This document shows, piece by piece, positions 9,268 to 16,245 of a stretch of DNA of 64,000 nt. The DNA comes from Mycolicibacterium bacteremicum (GTDB lineage Bacteria > Actinomycetota > Actinomycetes > Mycobacteriales > Mycobacteriaceae). The notes beneath the pieces are model-generated. The model was not told the DNA's origin. It saw only the letters and a list, made by a program, of their open reading frames with translations, and made no database searches. Both the position numbers and the translations under genes were made by a program. The stretch covers positions 81,192 to 145,191 of the forward strand of contig NZ_MVHJ01000014.1 of the NCBI RefSeq assembly GCF_002086115.1, written 5' to 3'. Positions within the stretch are counted from its first letter, which is position 1; each line of letters begins with the position of its first letter.

Positions 9268-10323
9268 ATGCGGGACTTCAACTGCCCGAACTGTGGTCAA
9301 CGACTGGCTTTCGAGAATTCGAAGTGCCTGTCCTGTGGGTCTGCGTTGGGCTTCTCGCTCGACGATATGGCGCTGCTGGTCATCGCAAGCTCCGAGGAGA
9401 GCGACCACGCCGGCGCCGTCGATGAGAAGACCTACGAGCTGTGTGCCAATCTCTATGCCGCCGAATGCAACTGGCTGGTCAGGGTGGGCGACGGGGATGG
9501 CCTGTGCGCCTCGTGCTCGTTGACCCGGACCCGGCCCGCCGATACCGACACCGCGGCGATGGCGGCGTTCGCCGCCGCCGAACGCTCCAAGCGGCGGCTG
9601 ATCGCCGAGTTGACCGAACTGAAACTGCCGGTGGTCAGCCGCGAGGAGGATCCCGAGTACGGGCTGGCCTTCGATCTGCTCTCCAGTGAGTTCGAGAAGG
9701 TCTTCACCGGGCACGCCAACGGTGTGATCACCCTCGACCTGGCCGAGGGCGATGACGTGCACCGCGAGCAGTTGCGGGTGTCGATGGAGGAGCCCTACCG
9801 CACGCTGCTCGGCCACTTCCGGCACGAGATCGGGCACTACTACTTCTACCGGCTGGTCAGTCCGATGCCGGAGTATCTCGAGCAGTTCAACGAGTTGTTC
9901 GGCGATCCCGACCTGGACTATCAGGTCGCGCTGGACCGGCACTACAGCGAGGGTGCCCCGGAGGGCTGGAAGGAAGAGTTCGTATCGTCCTACGCCACCA
10001 TGCACCCGGCCGAGGACTGGGCCGAGACCTTCGCCCACTACCTGCACATCCGGGACACCCTGGACACATCGGCCGCGTTCGGTCTCGCACCGGCCGGGGC
10101 CACCTTCGACCGAAGGGTGCTGGGGCCCAGCGGTTTCGACACGATCATCGAGATGTGGCTGCCGTTGACCTGGGCCCTGAACATGGTCAACCGCTCGATG
10201 GGCCGCGATGACCTGTACCCGTTCGTGCTGCCGCCGGCGGTGCTGGAGAAGATGCGGTTCATCCACACCGTGATCGACGAGATCACCTCGTCACCCGAGA
10301 AGCTCGCGGCGGTCGGCGGTTAG
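9268..10323 (+). CDS. Zinc-ribbon putative zinc metallopeptidase (Rv2568c type)
   Basis: The 351-residue protein opens with a zinc ribbon (C6, C9, C20, C23 in CPNCG and CLSCG) and has a second Cys cluster at CNWLV and CASC (about 67-83). A gluzincin-like HEIGH motif at 186-190, followed by a downstream Glu helix (AEDWAETFAHYLH, about 248-260), marks a putative zinc peptidase. The family (PF10005/Peptidase_Mx) regularly accompanies the ATP-grasp/alpha-E and transglutaminase genes. The ATG has GGGAGAAC upstream. The 3' end overlaps the convergent SDR gene by 33 nt. Confidence 0.8.
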   Translation: MRDFNCPNCGQRLAFENSKCLSCGSALGFSLDDMALLVIASSEESDHAGAVDEKTYELCANLYAAECNWLVRVGDGDGLCASCSLTRTRPADTDTAAMAAFAAAERSKRRLIAELTELKLPVVSREEDPEYGLAFDLLSSEFEKVFTGHANGVITLDLAEGDDVHREQLRVSMEEPYRTLLGHFRHEIGHYYFYRLVSPMPEYLEQFNELFGDPDLDYQVALDRHYSEGAPEGWKEEFVSSYATMHPAEDWAETFAHYLHIRDTLDTSAAFGLAPAGATFDRRVLGPSGFDTIIEMWLPLTWALNMVNRSMGRDDLYPFVLPPAVLEKMRFIHTVIDEITSSPEKLAAVGG

Positions 10324-11322
10324 CAGACTGCGGGCCGTCGCCGTCACCGCCTCGGCAGCCGGGCGGGGGCGCCAGCCCAGCTGCGCGACGGCCTTGGCAT
10401 TGGACACCGCGCGCGGGGTGCCCAACAGGTCGACGAAGGCGGCCAGCTCCGGCCGATGTGCGGCCAGCGCGCGGATCTCGTCGTCATCGGCATCGCGCAC
10501 CGGGACCGCCTCGGCGTCGGCGCCGAGGCGCTCGCGCAGGATCGCGGCGATCTGCGGCAGGGTCACCGGCGCGCCGGCGACGGCCAGATAGCGCTGGCCG
10601 GCGGCTGCCGGGCTGCGCATCGCGCGGATGTGCAGATCCGCCACGTCGCGCACATCGACCACCGAGAACGACGCCCGCGGCAGTGGTGACGGTTGACCGC
10701 GTAACAAGAGCGCGATGATGCCCACCGAGCTCGACAAACTCGGCCCGAGCGCCGGTCCGAACACGCCGACCGGGTTGACGACGGTCAGCTCCGGGCCGTC
10801 GGGGTGGGCGGCGGCGAAGTCCCAGGCGGCTCGTTCGGCCAGCGTCTTGGAACGGACATACGGGGTGTTGTCATCGTCCGGGTCGGTCCAATCGGTCTCG
10901 TCGAAGGGTCCCGACGGTTTCGGGCTGTATCCGACGGCAGCGAACGACGATGTCACCACCACCCGGCGCACATCATGGCGGGCGGCGGCGCGCAGCACCC
11001 GCAACGTTCCGTCGCGGGCAGGCCCGATCAGCTCCTGGGGATCGGCGGGCTGCTGCGGCGGGAACGGTGAGGCCATGTGCAGCACCTGGGGTACACCGCG
11101 GACGGCATCGTCCCAGCCGTCGTCGGCACCCAGATCGGCGATCGCAAAGCTCAGTGCGGTGGTGTCCACACCGGCACCGGCCAGTGCGTCGGTGAGCCCG
11201 GCGCGCCGTGCGGCGGAGCGGACCGTCGTGCGCACCGGGCGGCCCGCGGCCAGCAGTTGCGCGATGGTGTGGGTGGCGATGAATCCGGATCCTCCGGTGA
11301 CGAGCACGGTCTCAGCGCTCAT
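10291..11322 (-). CDS. NAD(P)-dependent epimerase/dehydratase (extended SDR)
   Basis: This 343-residue protein starts MSAETVLVTGGSGFIATHTIAQLL, with the Rossmann TGGSGFIA motif. It continues with DLGADDGWDDAV, the HMASPFPP segment, and a YVRSKTLAERAAW element supplying the YxxxK catalytic pair. It resembles dihydroflavonol reductase/cinnamoyl-CoA reductase-like SDRs that reduce carbonyls of small substrates. The ATG at 11322 lies inside the 3' end of the upstream merR-type gene (11-nt overlap), so the two are co-transcribed from the MerR-type promoter at 11786-11816. The 3' end overlaps the convergent metallopeptidase gene. Confidence 0.8.
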   Translation of the reverse strand: MSAETVLVTGGSGFIATHTIAQLLAAGRPVRTTVRSAARRAGLTDALAGAGVDTTALSFAIADLGADDGWDDAVRGVPQVLHMASPFPPQQPADPQELIGPARDGTLRVLRAAARHDVRRVVVTSSFAAVGYSPKPSGPFDETDWTDPDDDNTPYVRSKTLAERAAWDFAAAHPDGPELTVVNPVGVFGPALGPSLSSSVGIIALLLRGQPSPLPRASFSVVDVRDVADLHIRAMRSPAAAGQRYLAVAGAPVTLPQIAAILRERLGADAEAVPVRDADDDEIRALAAHRPELAAFVDLLGTPRAVSNAKAVAQLGWRPRPAAEAVTATARSLLTADRRELLG

Positions 11323-11779
11323 GTGCGCCCTCCTGTTCCAGCAATCGGTCACCCAGTTCGATGACGGTGGGGATGATCTGCTGCTCGGCCGCGGTGTCGC
11401 CGTCGGCGCGGGCACCCCACATCCGGGCCTTGGCCGCCACGTATCGCCGGCGTAGCTCCAGCCGTGCGATCTGCTCGCCGAGGCGTCGTTCGTGTTCGGC
11501 GAACAGCCGCTGTTGCTCGGCGGCCGCATCGGGCCCGCGCTGCATCAGGTCCACATAGCGCCGCATGTCCTGCACCGACATCCCGGTGCCGCGCAGGCAG
11601 GCCAGCGACTCGACGGCGGCGACCAGGTCGGGTGGGAACCGGCGGTGGCCGCTGCTCTGATCGCGGGGCACCGGTTCGATCAACCCGATGCGCTCGTAGT
11701 AGCGCAGTGCCGATTCGTTGAGTCCGGTGCGCCGCGCCACCTGCTGGATGGTCAGATCCTCGGCGAGTTCGGTGGTCAT
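11312..11779 (-). CDS. MerR-family transcriptional regulator
   Basis: The 155-residue protein has a MerR winged helix (TIQQVARRTGLNESALRYYERIGLI), then a recognition wing and a coiled-coil dimerisation helix (QQRLFAEHERRLGEQIARLELRR). The effector region lacks conserved cysteines, so metal or Fe-S sensing is unlikely; small-molecule sensing in the style of stress-induced MerR regulators is plausible. Its ATG at 11779 follows an 18-bp palindrome set in a 19-bp promoter spacer, pointing to autoregulation of the merR-SDR operon. Confidence 0.88.
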   Translation of the reverse strand: MTTELAEDLTIQQVARRTGLNESALRYYERIGLIEPVPRDQSSGHRRFPPDLVAAVESLACLRGTGMSVQDMRRYVDLMQRGPDAAAEQQRLFAEHERRLGEQIARLELRRRYVAAKARMWGARADGDTAAEQQIIPTVIELGDRLLEQEGAHER

Positions 11780-11785
11780 GGCACC

Positions 11786-11816
11786 ACTCTGCCGAACTTG
11801 AAGCGCTTCAAGTCAA
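11786..11816 (-). promoter_or_regulatory. MerR-type promoter with 18-bp operator palindrome and 19-bp spacer
   Basis: Read on the minus strand, TTGACT (-35; 11816-11811) is separated by exactly 19 bp from CAGAGT (-10-like; 11791-11786). The palindrome ACTTGAAGCGCTTCAAGT (11796-11813) overlaps the -35 and fills most of the spacer. Extended 19-bp spacers holding an 18-bp dyad are the hallmark of MerR-activated promoters. A start site 7 nt after the -10 falls on the A of the merR ATG (11779), predicting a leaderless transcript. Confidence 0.75.
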
Positions 11817-11890
11817 GCGCACATCTCGATGCTGTGACGGCGGCATGTCGCAGCACCCCCTCGGTCGGCGCCGTTCCTAGGATCGCCCGC

Positions 11891-12718
11891 GTGACTGATC
11901 GATACGGCTCCGACATCCTGTCCCGAAACCCGCACACGCCGAAACGTGTTCGCTCGGTGGAACACCCGGCGGAGCGGGGCCTGGTGGTCGAGGACCCGTC
12001 CAGCGGGTTCGTCGGCGCGGTGGTGCGCACCGCGAACAACCGGGTGGAGCTGGAGGACCGCGCGGGGCGGGTGCGCTCGTTTCCGCTCGGTCCGGGCTTC
12101 CTGGTGGAGGGCAAGCCGGTCATCCTGACCGTGCCCAAGGTCGCCAAGGTTGCCGCCCGCACCGCATCGGGGTCGGTGGCGGTGACCGGTGCCAAGGCAC
12201 GGGTCGCGCTGGCCAGCCGGATCTACGTGGAGGGCCGCCACGATGCCGAACTCGTCGAACAGGTGTGGGGTGCGGATCTGCGGATCGAGGGGGTCGTCGT
12301 CGAATACCTGGGCGGCGTGGATGACCTGGCCGGCATCGTCGCCGATTTCCGGCCGGGGCCGGGACGCAAGCTCGGCGTGCTGGTCGACCACCTGGTGGCC
12401 GGATCCAAGGAGTCCAGGATCGCGGCCGACGCCATGAAGGCCGGCTCGGCGGAGCATGTGCTGGTCGTGGGGCACCCCTATATCGACATCTGGCAGGCCG
12501 TCAAACCAGAACGGTTGGGTCTGCGGCAGTGGCCGGTCATCCCGCGCGGAACGGACTGGAAGCACGGCATCTGCGAGGCGCTGGGCTGGCCGCATGCCAG
12601 CCAGGCCGATATCGCCGGGGCCTGGCAGCGCATCCGCGGGCGGGTGCGGGACTGGAACGATCTGGAACCGGCCCTGATCGGGCGGGTCGAGGAGCTGATC
12701 GACTTCGTGACCGCATAG
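11891..12718 (+). CDS. DUF3097 family protein
   Basis: This 275-residue actinobacterial protein of unknown function matches DUF3097: an N-terminal small beta domain (GLVVEDPSSGFVGAVVR), then IYVEGRHDAELVEQVWG, GVLVDHLVAGSKES and a C-terminal WPVIPRGTDWKHGIC block. The EGRHDAEL and VLVDH segments resemble the Glu and Asp motifs of Toprim folds, suggesting a nucleic-acid-related metal site; that is inference. The GTG at 11891 was chosen because DRYGSDIL is the usual N-terminus; the upstream in-frame extension covers the merR promoter. It sits 9 nt before rarA. Confidence 0.75.
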   Translation: MTDRYGSDILSRNPHTPKRVRSVEHPAERGLVVEDPSSGFVGAVVRTANNRVELEDRAGRVRSFPLGPGFLVEGKPVILTVPKVAKVAARTASGSVAVTGAKARVALASRIYVEGRHDAELVEQVWGADLRIEGVVVEYLGGVDDLAGIVADFRPGPGRKLGVLVDHLVAGSKESRIAADAMKAGSAEHVLVVGHPYIDIWQAVKPERLGLRQWPVIPRGTDWKHGICEALGWPHASQADIAGAWQRIRGRVRDWNDLEPALIGRVEELIDFVTA

Positions 12719-12727
12719 CGTTGCAGG

Positions 12728-14056
12728 GTGGCCGACAGTCTGTTCGACATGCCCGGGGATCCCTCCCCGGGCGATGCGCTGCCCGCGACCGCCAGCCCGC
12801 TGGCCGTCCGGATGCGTCCGGCCACCCTCGACGATGTGGTGGGTCAACAGCACCTGCTCAAACCGGGGTCGCCGCTGCGGCGCCTGGTCGAGGGATCCGG
12901 CGCGGCCAGCGTCATCCTCTACGGCCCGCCCGGTACCGGTAAGACCACGCTGGCCTCGCTGATCTCCGGGGCGACCGGCCGTCGGTTCGAGGCGTTGTCG
13001 GCGCTGTCCGCCGGGGTCAAGGAGGTGCGCGCCGTCATCGAGGAGGCCCGCCGCGCCGCGATCCGCGGACAGCAGACCGTGCTGTTCATCGACGAGGTGC
13101 ACCGGTTCTCCAAGACCCAGCAGGACGCGCTGCTGGCGGCGGTGGAGAACCGGGTGGTGCTGCTGGTGGCGGCGACCACCGAAAACCCGTCCTTCTCGGT
13201 GGTTGCCCCGCTGCTGTCGCGATCGCTGATCCTGCAGTTGCAACCGCTGGGCGCCGACGACATCCGCACGGTATTGCAGCGGGCGGCCACCGACGAGCGC
13301 GGACTGGCCGGCAAGGTCGCACTCGACGAGGATGCGCTGGAGTTGCTGGTCAAACTGTCCGCCGGGGATGCCCGCCGCGCCTTGACGGCGTTGGAGGTGG
13401 CCGCCGAGGCCGGCGACCGGATCACCGTGGATGTGGTGGAACAGTCGCTGGACCAGGCCGCGGTGCGCTACGACCGTGACGGTGACCAGCACTATGACGT
13501 CATCAGTGCCTTCATCAAATCCGTGCGCGGCTCCGATGTGGACGCCGCGCTGCACTATCTGGCCCGGATGCTGACCGCGGGGGAGGACCCACGCTTCATT
13601 GCCCGCCGACTGATGATCCTGGCCAGCGAGGACATCGGCATGGCCGATCCGACGGCGCTGCCGATCGCGGTCGCGGCGGCGCAGACCGTGGCCCTGATCG
13701 GGATGCCCGAGGGTCAGCTGACGCTGGCGCACGCCACCGTGCACCTGGCCACCGCACCGAAGTCCAATGCGGTGACGCTGGCCATCGGCGCGGCGATGGG
13801 GGACATCCGGGCCGGCAAGGCCGGACTGGTGCCACCGCATCTGCGCGACGGGCACTACTCGGGGGCGCAGAAGCTCGGCAACGCGGTGGGCTACAAGTAC
13901 GCCCACGATGCGCCGGGTGGCGTTGCGGCGCAACAATATCCACCCGATGAGCTGGTGGGTGTGGACTATTACCACCCCACCGGTTACGGCGCCGAGCGGG
14001 AGATCTCGACCCGGCTGGAGAAGTTGCGGGCCATCCTTCGGAGGAAACGCGGATGA
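12728..14056 (+). CDS. rarA: Replication-associated recombination protein A (RarA/MgsA), AAA ATPase
   Basis: At 442 residues the protein has the RarA architecture: the RMRPATLDDVVGQQHLL lead-in, Walker A GPPGTGKTT (66-74), Walker B FIDEVHRF (120-127), a sensor-1 AATTEN segment, and the C-terminal MgsA tetramerisation region with HYDVISAFIKSVRGSD and AQKLGNAVGYKYAHDAPGG. RarA acts at stalled replication forks with RecA and SSB. The start is the GTG at 12728. The final ATGA overlaps the start of the next gene. Confidence 0.93.
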   Translation: MADSLFDMPGDPSPGDALPATASPLAVRMRPATLDDVVGQQHLLKPGSPLRRLVEGSGAASVILYGPPGTGKTTLASLISGATGRRFEALSALSAGVKEVRAVIEEARRAAIRGQQTVLFIDEVHRFSKTQQDALLAAVENRVVLLVAATTENPSFSVVAPLLSRSLILQLQPLGADDIRTVLQRAATDERGLAGKVALDEDALELLVKLSAGDARRALTALEVAAEAGDRITVDVVEQSLDQAAVRYDRDGDQHYDVISAFIKSVRGSDVDAALHYLARMLTAGEDPRFIARRLMILASEDIGMADPTALPIAVAAAQTVALIGMPEGQLTLAHATVHLATAPKSNAVTLAIGAAMGDIRAGKAGLVPPHLRDGHYSGAQKLGNAVGYKYAHDAPGGVAAQQYPPDELVGVDYYHPTGYGAEREISTRLEKLRAILRRKRG

Positions 14057-14388
14057 CGACGTTCGGCGATGACGAGATGAAGGCGATGCTCGATACCGCC
14101 AAGACCTACAGTCTGATGTTGCTCAAGGACGGGCCGAATGCGGCGGACGCCGAGGCCCCGCAGCTCGTGTGGGAGCACGGCCGGCGCAACTTCGGGCTGC
14201 GCGACGAGGGCAGGCTCCTGATCGTGCTGCCGGTCGTGGACGATTCCGAGGTATGTGGCGTCGGGGTGTTCGCGGCCTCGGTGGAGGAGACCGTCGAGAT
14301 CATGAACGGTGACCCCGGTGTGCAGGCGGGGGTGTTCACCTTCGAGGTGCACCCCTGCCTGGGTTTCCCGGGCGACGCCCTGCGCTGA
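14053..14388 (+). CDS. Small conserved protein, YCII-like
   Basis: This 111-residue protein starts at an ATG overlapping the rarA stop by 4 nt. The C-terminal pattern, FAASVEETVEIMNGDPGVQAGVFTFEVHP (broken here as VEETVEIMNGDPGV and GVFTFEVHP), resembles YCII-domain proteins in which a His and an Asp may form a small active site. No signal peptide or membrane segment is visible. Function is unknown; coupling to rarA may be only positional. Assignment to YCII is tentative. Confidence 0.65.
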   Translation: MTTFGDDEMKAMLDTAKTYSLMLLKDGPNAADAEAPQLVWEHGRRNFGLRDEGRLLIVLPVVDDSEVCGVGVFAASVEETVEIMNGDPGVQAGVFTFEVHPCLGFPGDALR

Positions 14389-14438
14389 CGTCACGACCGG
14401 TGTTGACGCCGGGGTGCGCCGCACCGTACCGTTGTAGT

Positions 14439-14452
14439 CAACCAATTGGTTG
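14439..14452. promoter_or_regulatory. Palindromic operator upstream of ArsR-type regulator
   Basis: A perfect 14-bp palindrome, CAACCAATTGGTTG, lies 20 bp before the regulator start. It is flanked by outer GTTGT (14431-14435) and ACAAC (14454-14458) arms that are slightly off-centre. A TTGACG/TACCGT promoter pair with 18-bp spacing at 14403-14408 and 14427-14432 would start transcription inside the palindrome, fitting autorepression. The palindrome is seen directly; the promoter is tentative. Confidence 0.6.
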
Positions 14453-14471
14453 CACAACTGAAAGGTTGACA

Positions 14472-14813
14472 ATGGGGGCGCTCGACGACGACCTGGACCG
14501 CGCGTTCCTGGCGCTGGCCGATCCCGTCCGGGGCGCCATGGTGGCGCGCCTGGCCCGCGGACCGGCCACGGTCAACGAGCTGGCCGCTCCGTTCGACATC
14601 ACCAAACAGGCGGTGTCCAAGCACATCGGAGTACTCGAGAAGGCCGGACTGGTCACCCGCAGCCGGGACGCCCAGCGTCGGCCGGTGCACCTGGACGCCG
14701 CCGCACTGGAACAACTCACCGAATGGATCGACACGTACCGATTGGTCGCCGAACGCAACTACCGCCGGCTGGACACCCTGCTGGCCGCACTCACCGACAA
14801 GGAGACACCATGA
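14472..14813 (+). CDS. ArsR/SmtB-family helix-turn-helix regulator
   Basis: The 113-residue protein has an ArsR-type winged helix: LADPVRGAMVARLARGPATV, then ELAAPFDITKQAVSKHIGVLEKAGLV, and the wing RSRDAQRRPVHL. It lacks metal-binding CxC motifs and belongs to the subgroup that pairs with AHSA1/START-like proteins. The ATG at 14472 follows GAAAGG at 14460-14465. Its stop overlaps the next gene's ATG (ATGA), a very common arsR-AHSA1 operon arrangement. It probably binds the palindrome just upstream. Confidence 0.85.
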   Translation: MGALDDDLDRAFLALADPVRGAMVARLARGPATVNELAAPFDITKQAVSKHIGVLEKAGLVTRSRDAQRRPVHLDAAALEQLTEWIDTYRLVAERNYRRLDTLLAALTDKETP

Positions 14814-15289
14814 CGAAAGCACTCGACCTCACCGCGCCGGTGGACACCCTGGCCATGGAGTTCACCCGCGACTTCGATGCGCCGGTCGAGGCCCTGTACC
14901 GCGCGCATGCCGAACCCGAGCTGCTCGCGCAGTGGCTGGGTCCGCACGGGCTGGAGATGGAGATCAGTGAGTGGGAGTTCCGCAGCCACGGCGGGTACCG
15001 CTACTCGCACCGCGACGCCGGCGGCACCTACGCGTTCAACGGCACCTTCCACACCGTGCGCGAGAACGAATTCATCCTGCAGACCTTCGAATTCGAGGGC
15101 GCACCCGACATGGTCAACATCGAGTACCTGTGGTTCGACGACCTCGGCGACGGTCGGTCGCGGCTGCGCGGCCGGTCGATCTGCCCGAACACCGAGGCCC
15201 GCGATGCCCTGTTGTCCTCGGGGATGGAGGGCGGGATGACCGAGGGTTACGACAAGCTCGACGCGGTGTTGCGCACGCTGCAGTCCTGA
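14810..15289 (+). CDS. SRPBCC / AHSA1-like domain protein
   Basis: This 159-residue protein matches the activator-of-Hsp90-homologue-1 (CalC/START-like) fold: TRDFDAPVEALYRAHAEPELLAQWLGP is the classic first helix (RDFDAPVEALY and AQWLGP), with later WFDDLGDGRSRLRGRS strands and the closing EGGMTEGYDKLDAVL helix. Such proteins bind hydrophobic ligands and are typically encoded next to an ArsR regulator that controls them. Its ATG overlaps the regulator stop. Ligand unknown. Confidence 0.85.
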   Translation: MTKALDLTAPVDTLAMEFTRDFDAPVEALYRAHAEPELLAQWLGPHGLEMEISEWEFRSHGGYRYSHRDAGGTYAFNGTFHTVRENEFILQTFEFEGAPDMVNIEYLWFDDLGDGRSRLRGRSICPNTEARDALLSSGMEGGMTEGYDKLDAVLRTLQS

Positions 15290-15307
15290 CATCGGGGCGA
15301 CATGAGA

Positions 15308-15338
15308 ACGGCTGCCGACGAACATCGTCGACAGCCGT
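15308..15338. terminator. Bidirectional hairpin terminator
   Basis: A 14-bp stem with a single mismatch, ACGGCTGCCGACGA (15308-15321) and TCGTCGACAGCCGT (15325-15338) around an ACA loop, lies between two convergent genes. No U-tract follows on either side, as is common for mycobacterial terminators. It probably ends both transcripts. Confidence 0.7.
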
Positions 15339-15353
15339 CTCGCGGGGCTGGAA

Positions 15354-15662
15354 TCAGCGCAGGATGCCGGACCGGCGACGGCCCAGCAGCGGGGTGCGGC
15401 GGCGGTCCACCAGCGCGGCCACCAGGGCGACCCCGGCCGCCGCGACGAGAACCTGGACCAGCAGCTCCAGCCAATCGACGCCACCGGTGGCGGTCGGGAC
15501 GCCGATCGCCCGCGCCAAAGCGGTGCCGATCAGCGCGGAGACGATGCCGACCAGGATGGTCAGCAACATCCCGATCTTCTGCTTACCCGGTAGGACCAGG
15601 CGGCCGAGCGCACCGACCACGATGCCGATGAGAATTGCGGTGAAGATTCCGGTGACGGTCAT
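15354..15662 (-). CDS. GlsB/YeaQ/YmgE family membrane protein
   Basis: The 102-residue protein has three hydrophobic segments: TGIFTAILIGIVVGALGRLV, a second (GMLLTILVGIVSALIGTALA), and a third (WLELLVQVLVAAAGVALVAAL). The GRLVLPGKQKIG loop is typical of the transglycosylase-associated (GlsB) family, small stress-linked inner-membrane proteins. Two adjacent ATGs exist at 15665 and 15662; GGAGG ends too close to the first, so the second is preferred. The tail RRRTPLLGRRR is basic and probably cytoplasmic. Confidence 0.8.
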   Translation of the reverse strand: MTVTGIFTAILIGIVVGALGRLVLPGKQKIGMLLTILVGIVSALIGTALARAIGVPTATGGVDWLELLVQVLVAAAGVALVAALVDRRRTPLLGRRRSGILR

Positions 15663-15768
15663 CATTCCTCCGTGTGGAGTGGGCTGTTCGGTTGTCGCAG
15701 AGATACCCTCGGCACACAGCCGATAAACGCCGGTGTCAATTCCGCGACCTGCTCGTAGGCTCGCTTGC

Positions 15769-16170
15769 ATGAAGACCCGTCTGCTCGACCTGGACACCTC
15801 CCGACGCCGGATCGTCGATCTCACCGGCGAGGTGGCGCAGTTCTGCGCCGGCAGGGGCGACGGCCTGTGCAATGTCTTCGTCCCGCACGCCACCGCCGGC
15901 GTGGCCGTCATCGAAACCGGCGCCGGCTCCGACGACGACCTGATCGACACGCTGGAACGGCTGCTACCGCGCGACGACCGTTACCGCCATGCGCACGGCT
16001 CGCCGGGCCACGGCGCCGACCATGTCCTCCCGGGACTGGTGTCGCCATCGGTGACGGTGCCGGTGGGCGACGGCACACCGCTGTTGGGCACCTGGCAGAG
16101 CATCGTGCTGGTGGACCTGAACAGGGACAACCCGCAGCGTTCGGTGCGGCTGAGCTTCGTGTCGGGCTGA
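15769..16170 (+). CDS. YjbQ / UPF0047 family protein (Rv2556c type)
   Basis: The 133-residue protein carries the family hallmarks: GLCNVFVPHATAGVAVIETG, the HAHGSPGHGADHVLPGLV His cluster, and LLGTWQSIVLVDLNRD near the C-terminus. YjbQ-type proteins form trimers and have been credited with weak thiamin-phosphate synthase activity; their physiological role is uncertain. The ATG at 15769 gives the usual N-terminus. It lies upstream of alaS in the same order as in M. tuberculosis. Confidence 0.85.
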   Translation: MKTRLLDLDTSRRRIVDLTGEVAQFCAGRGDGLCNVFVPHATAGVAVIETGAGSDDDLIDTLERLLPRDDRYRHAHGSPGHGADHVLPGLVSPSVTVPVGDGTPLLGTWQSIVLVDLNRDNPQRSVRLSFVSG

Positions 16171-16245
16171 AGATTCCGACCGGTAACCAAACGGTACTGT
16201 GGTGCGGTCGTTGTATTCGCAGGTTGGACCAAAGGACAGCAGCAC

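Noticed and set aside
16171..16245. T-box leader before alaS
   Set aside because: Only 75 nt separate the genes and no T-box sequence or terminator stem is visible; T-boxes are not usual for mycobacterial alaS.
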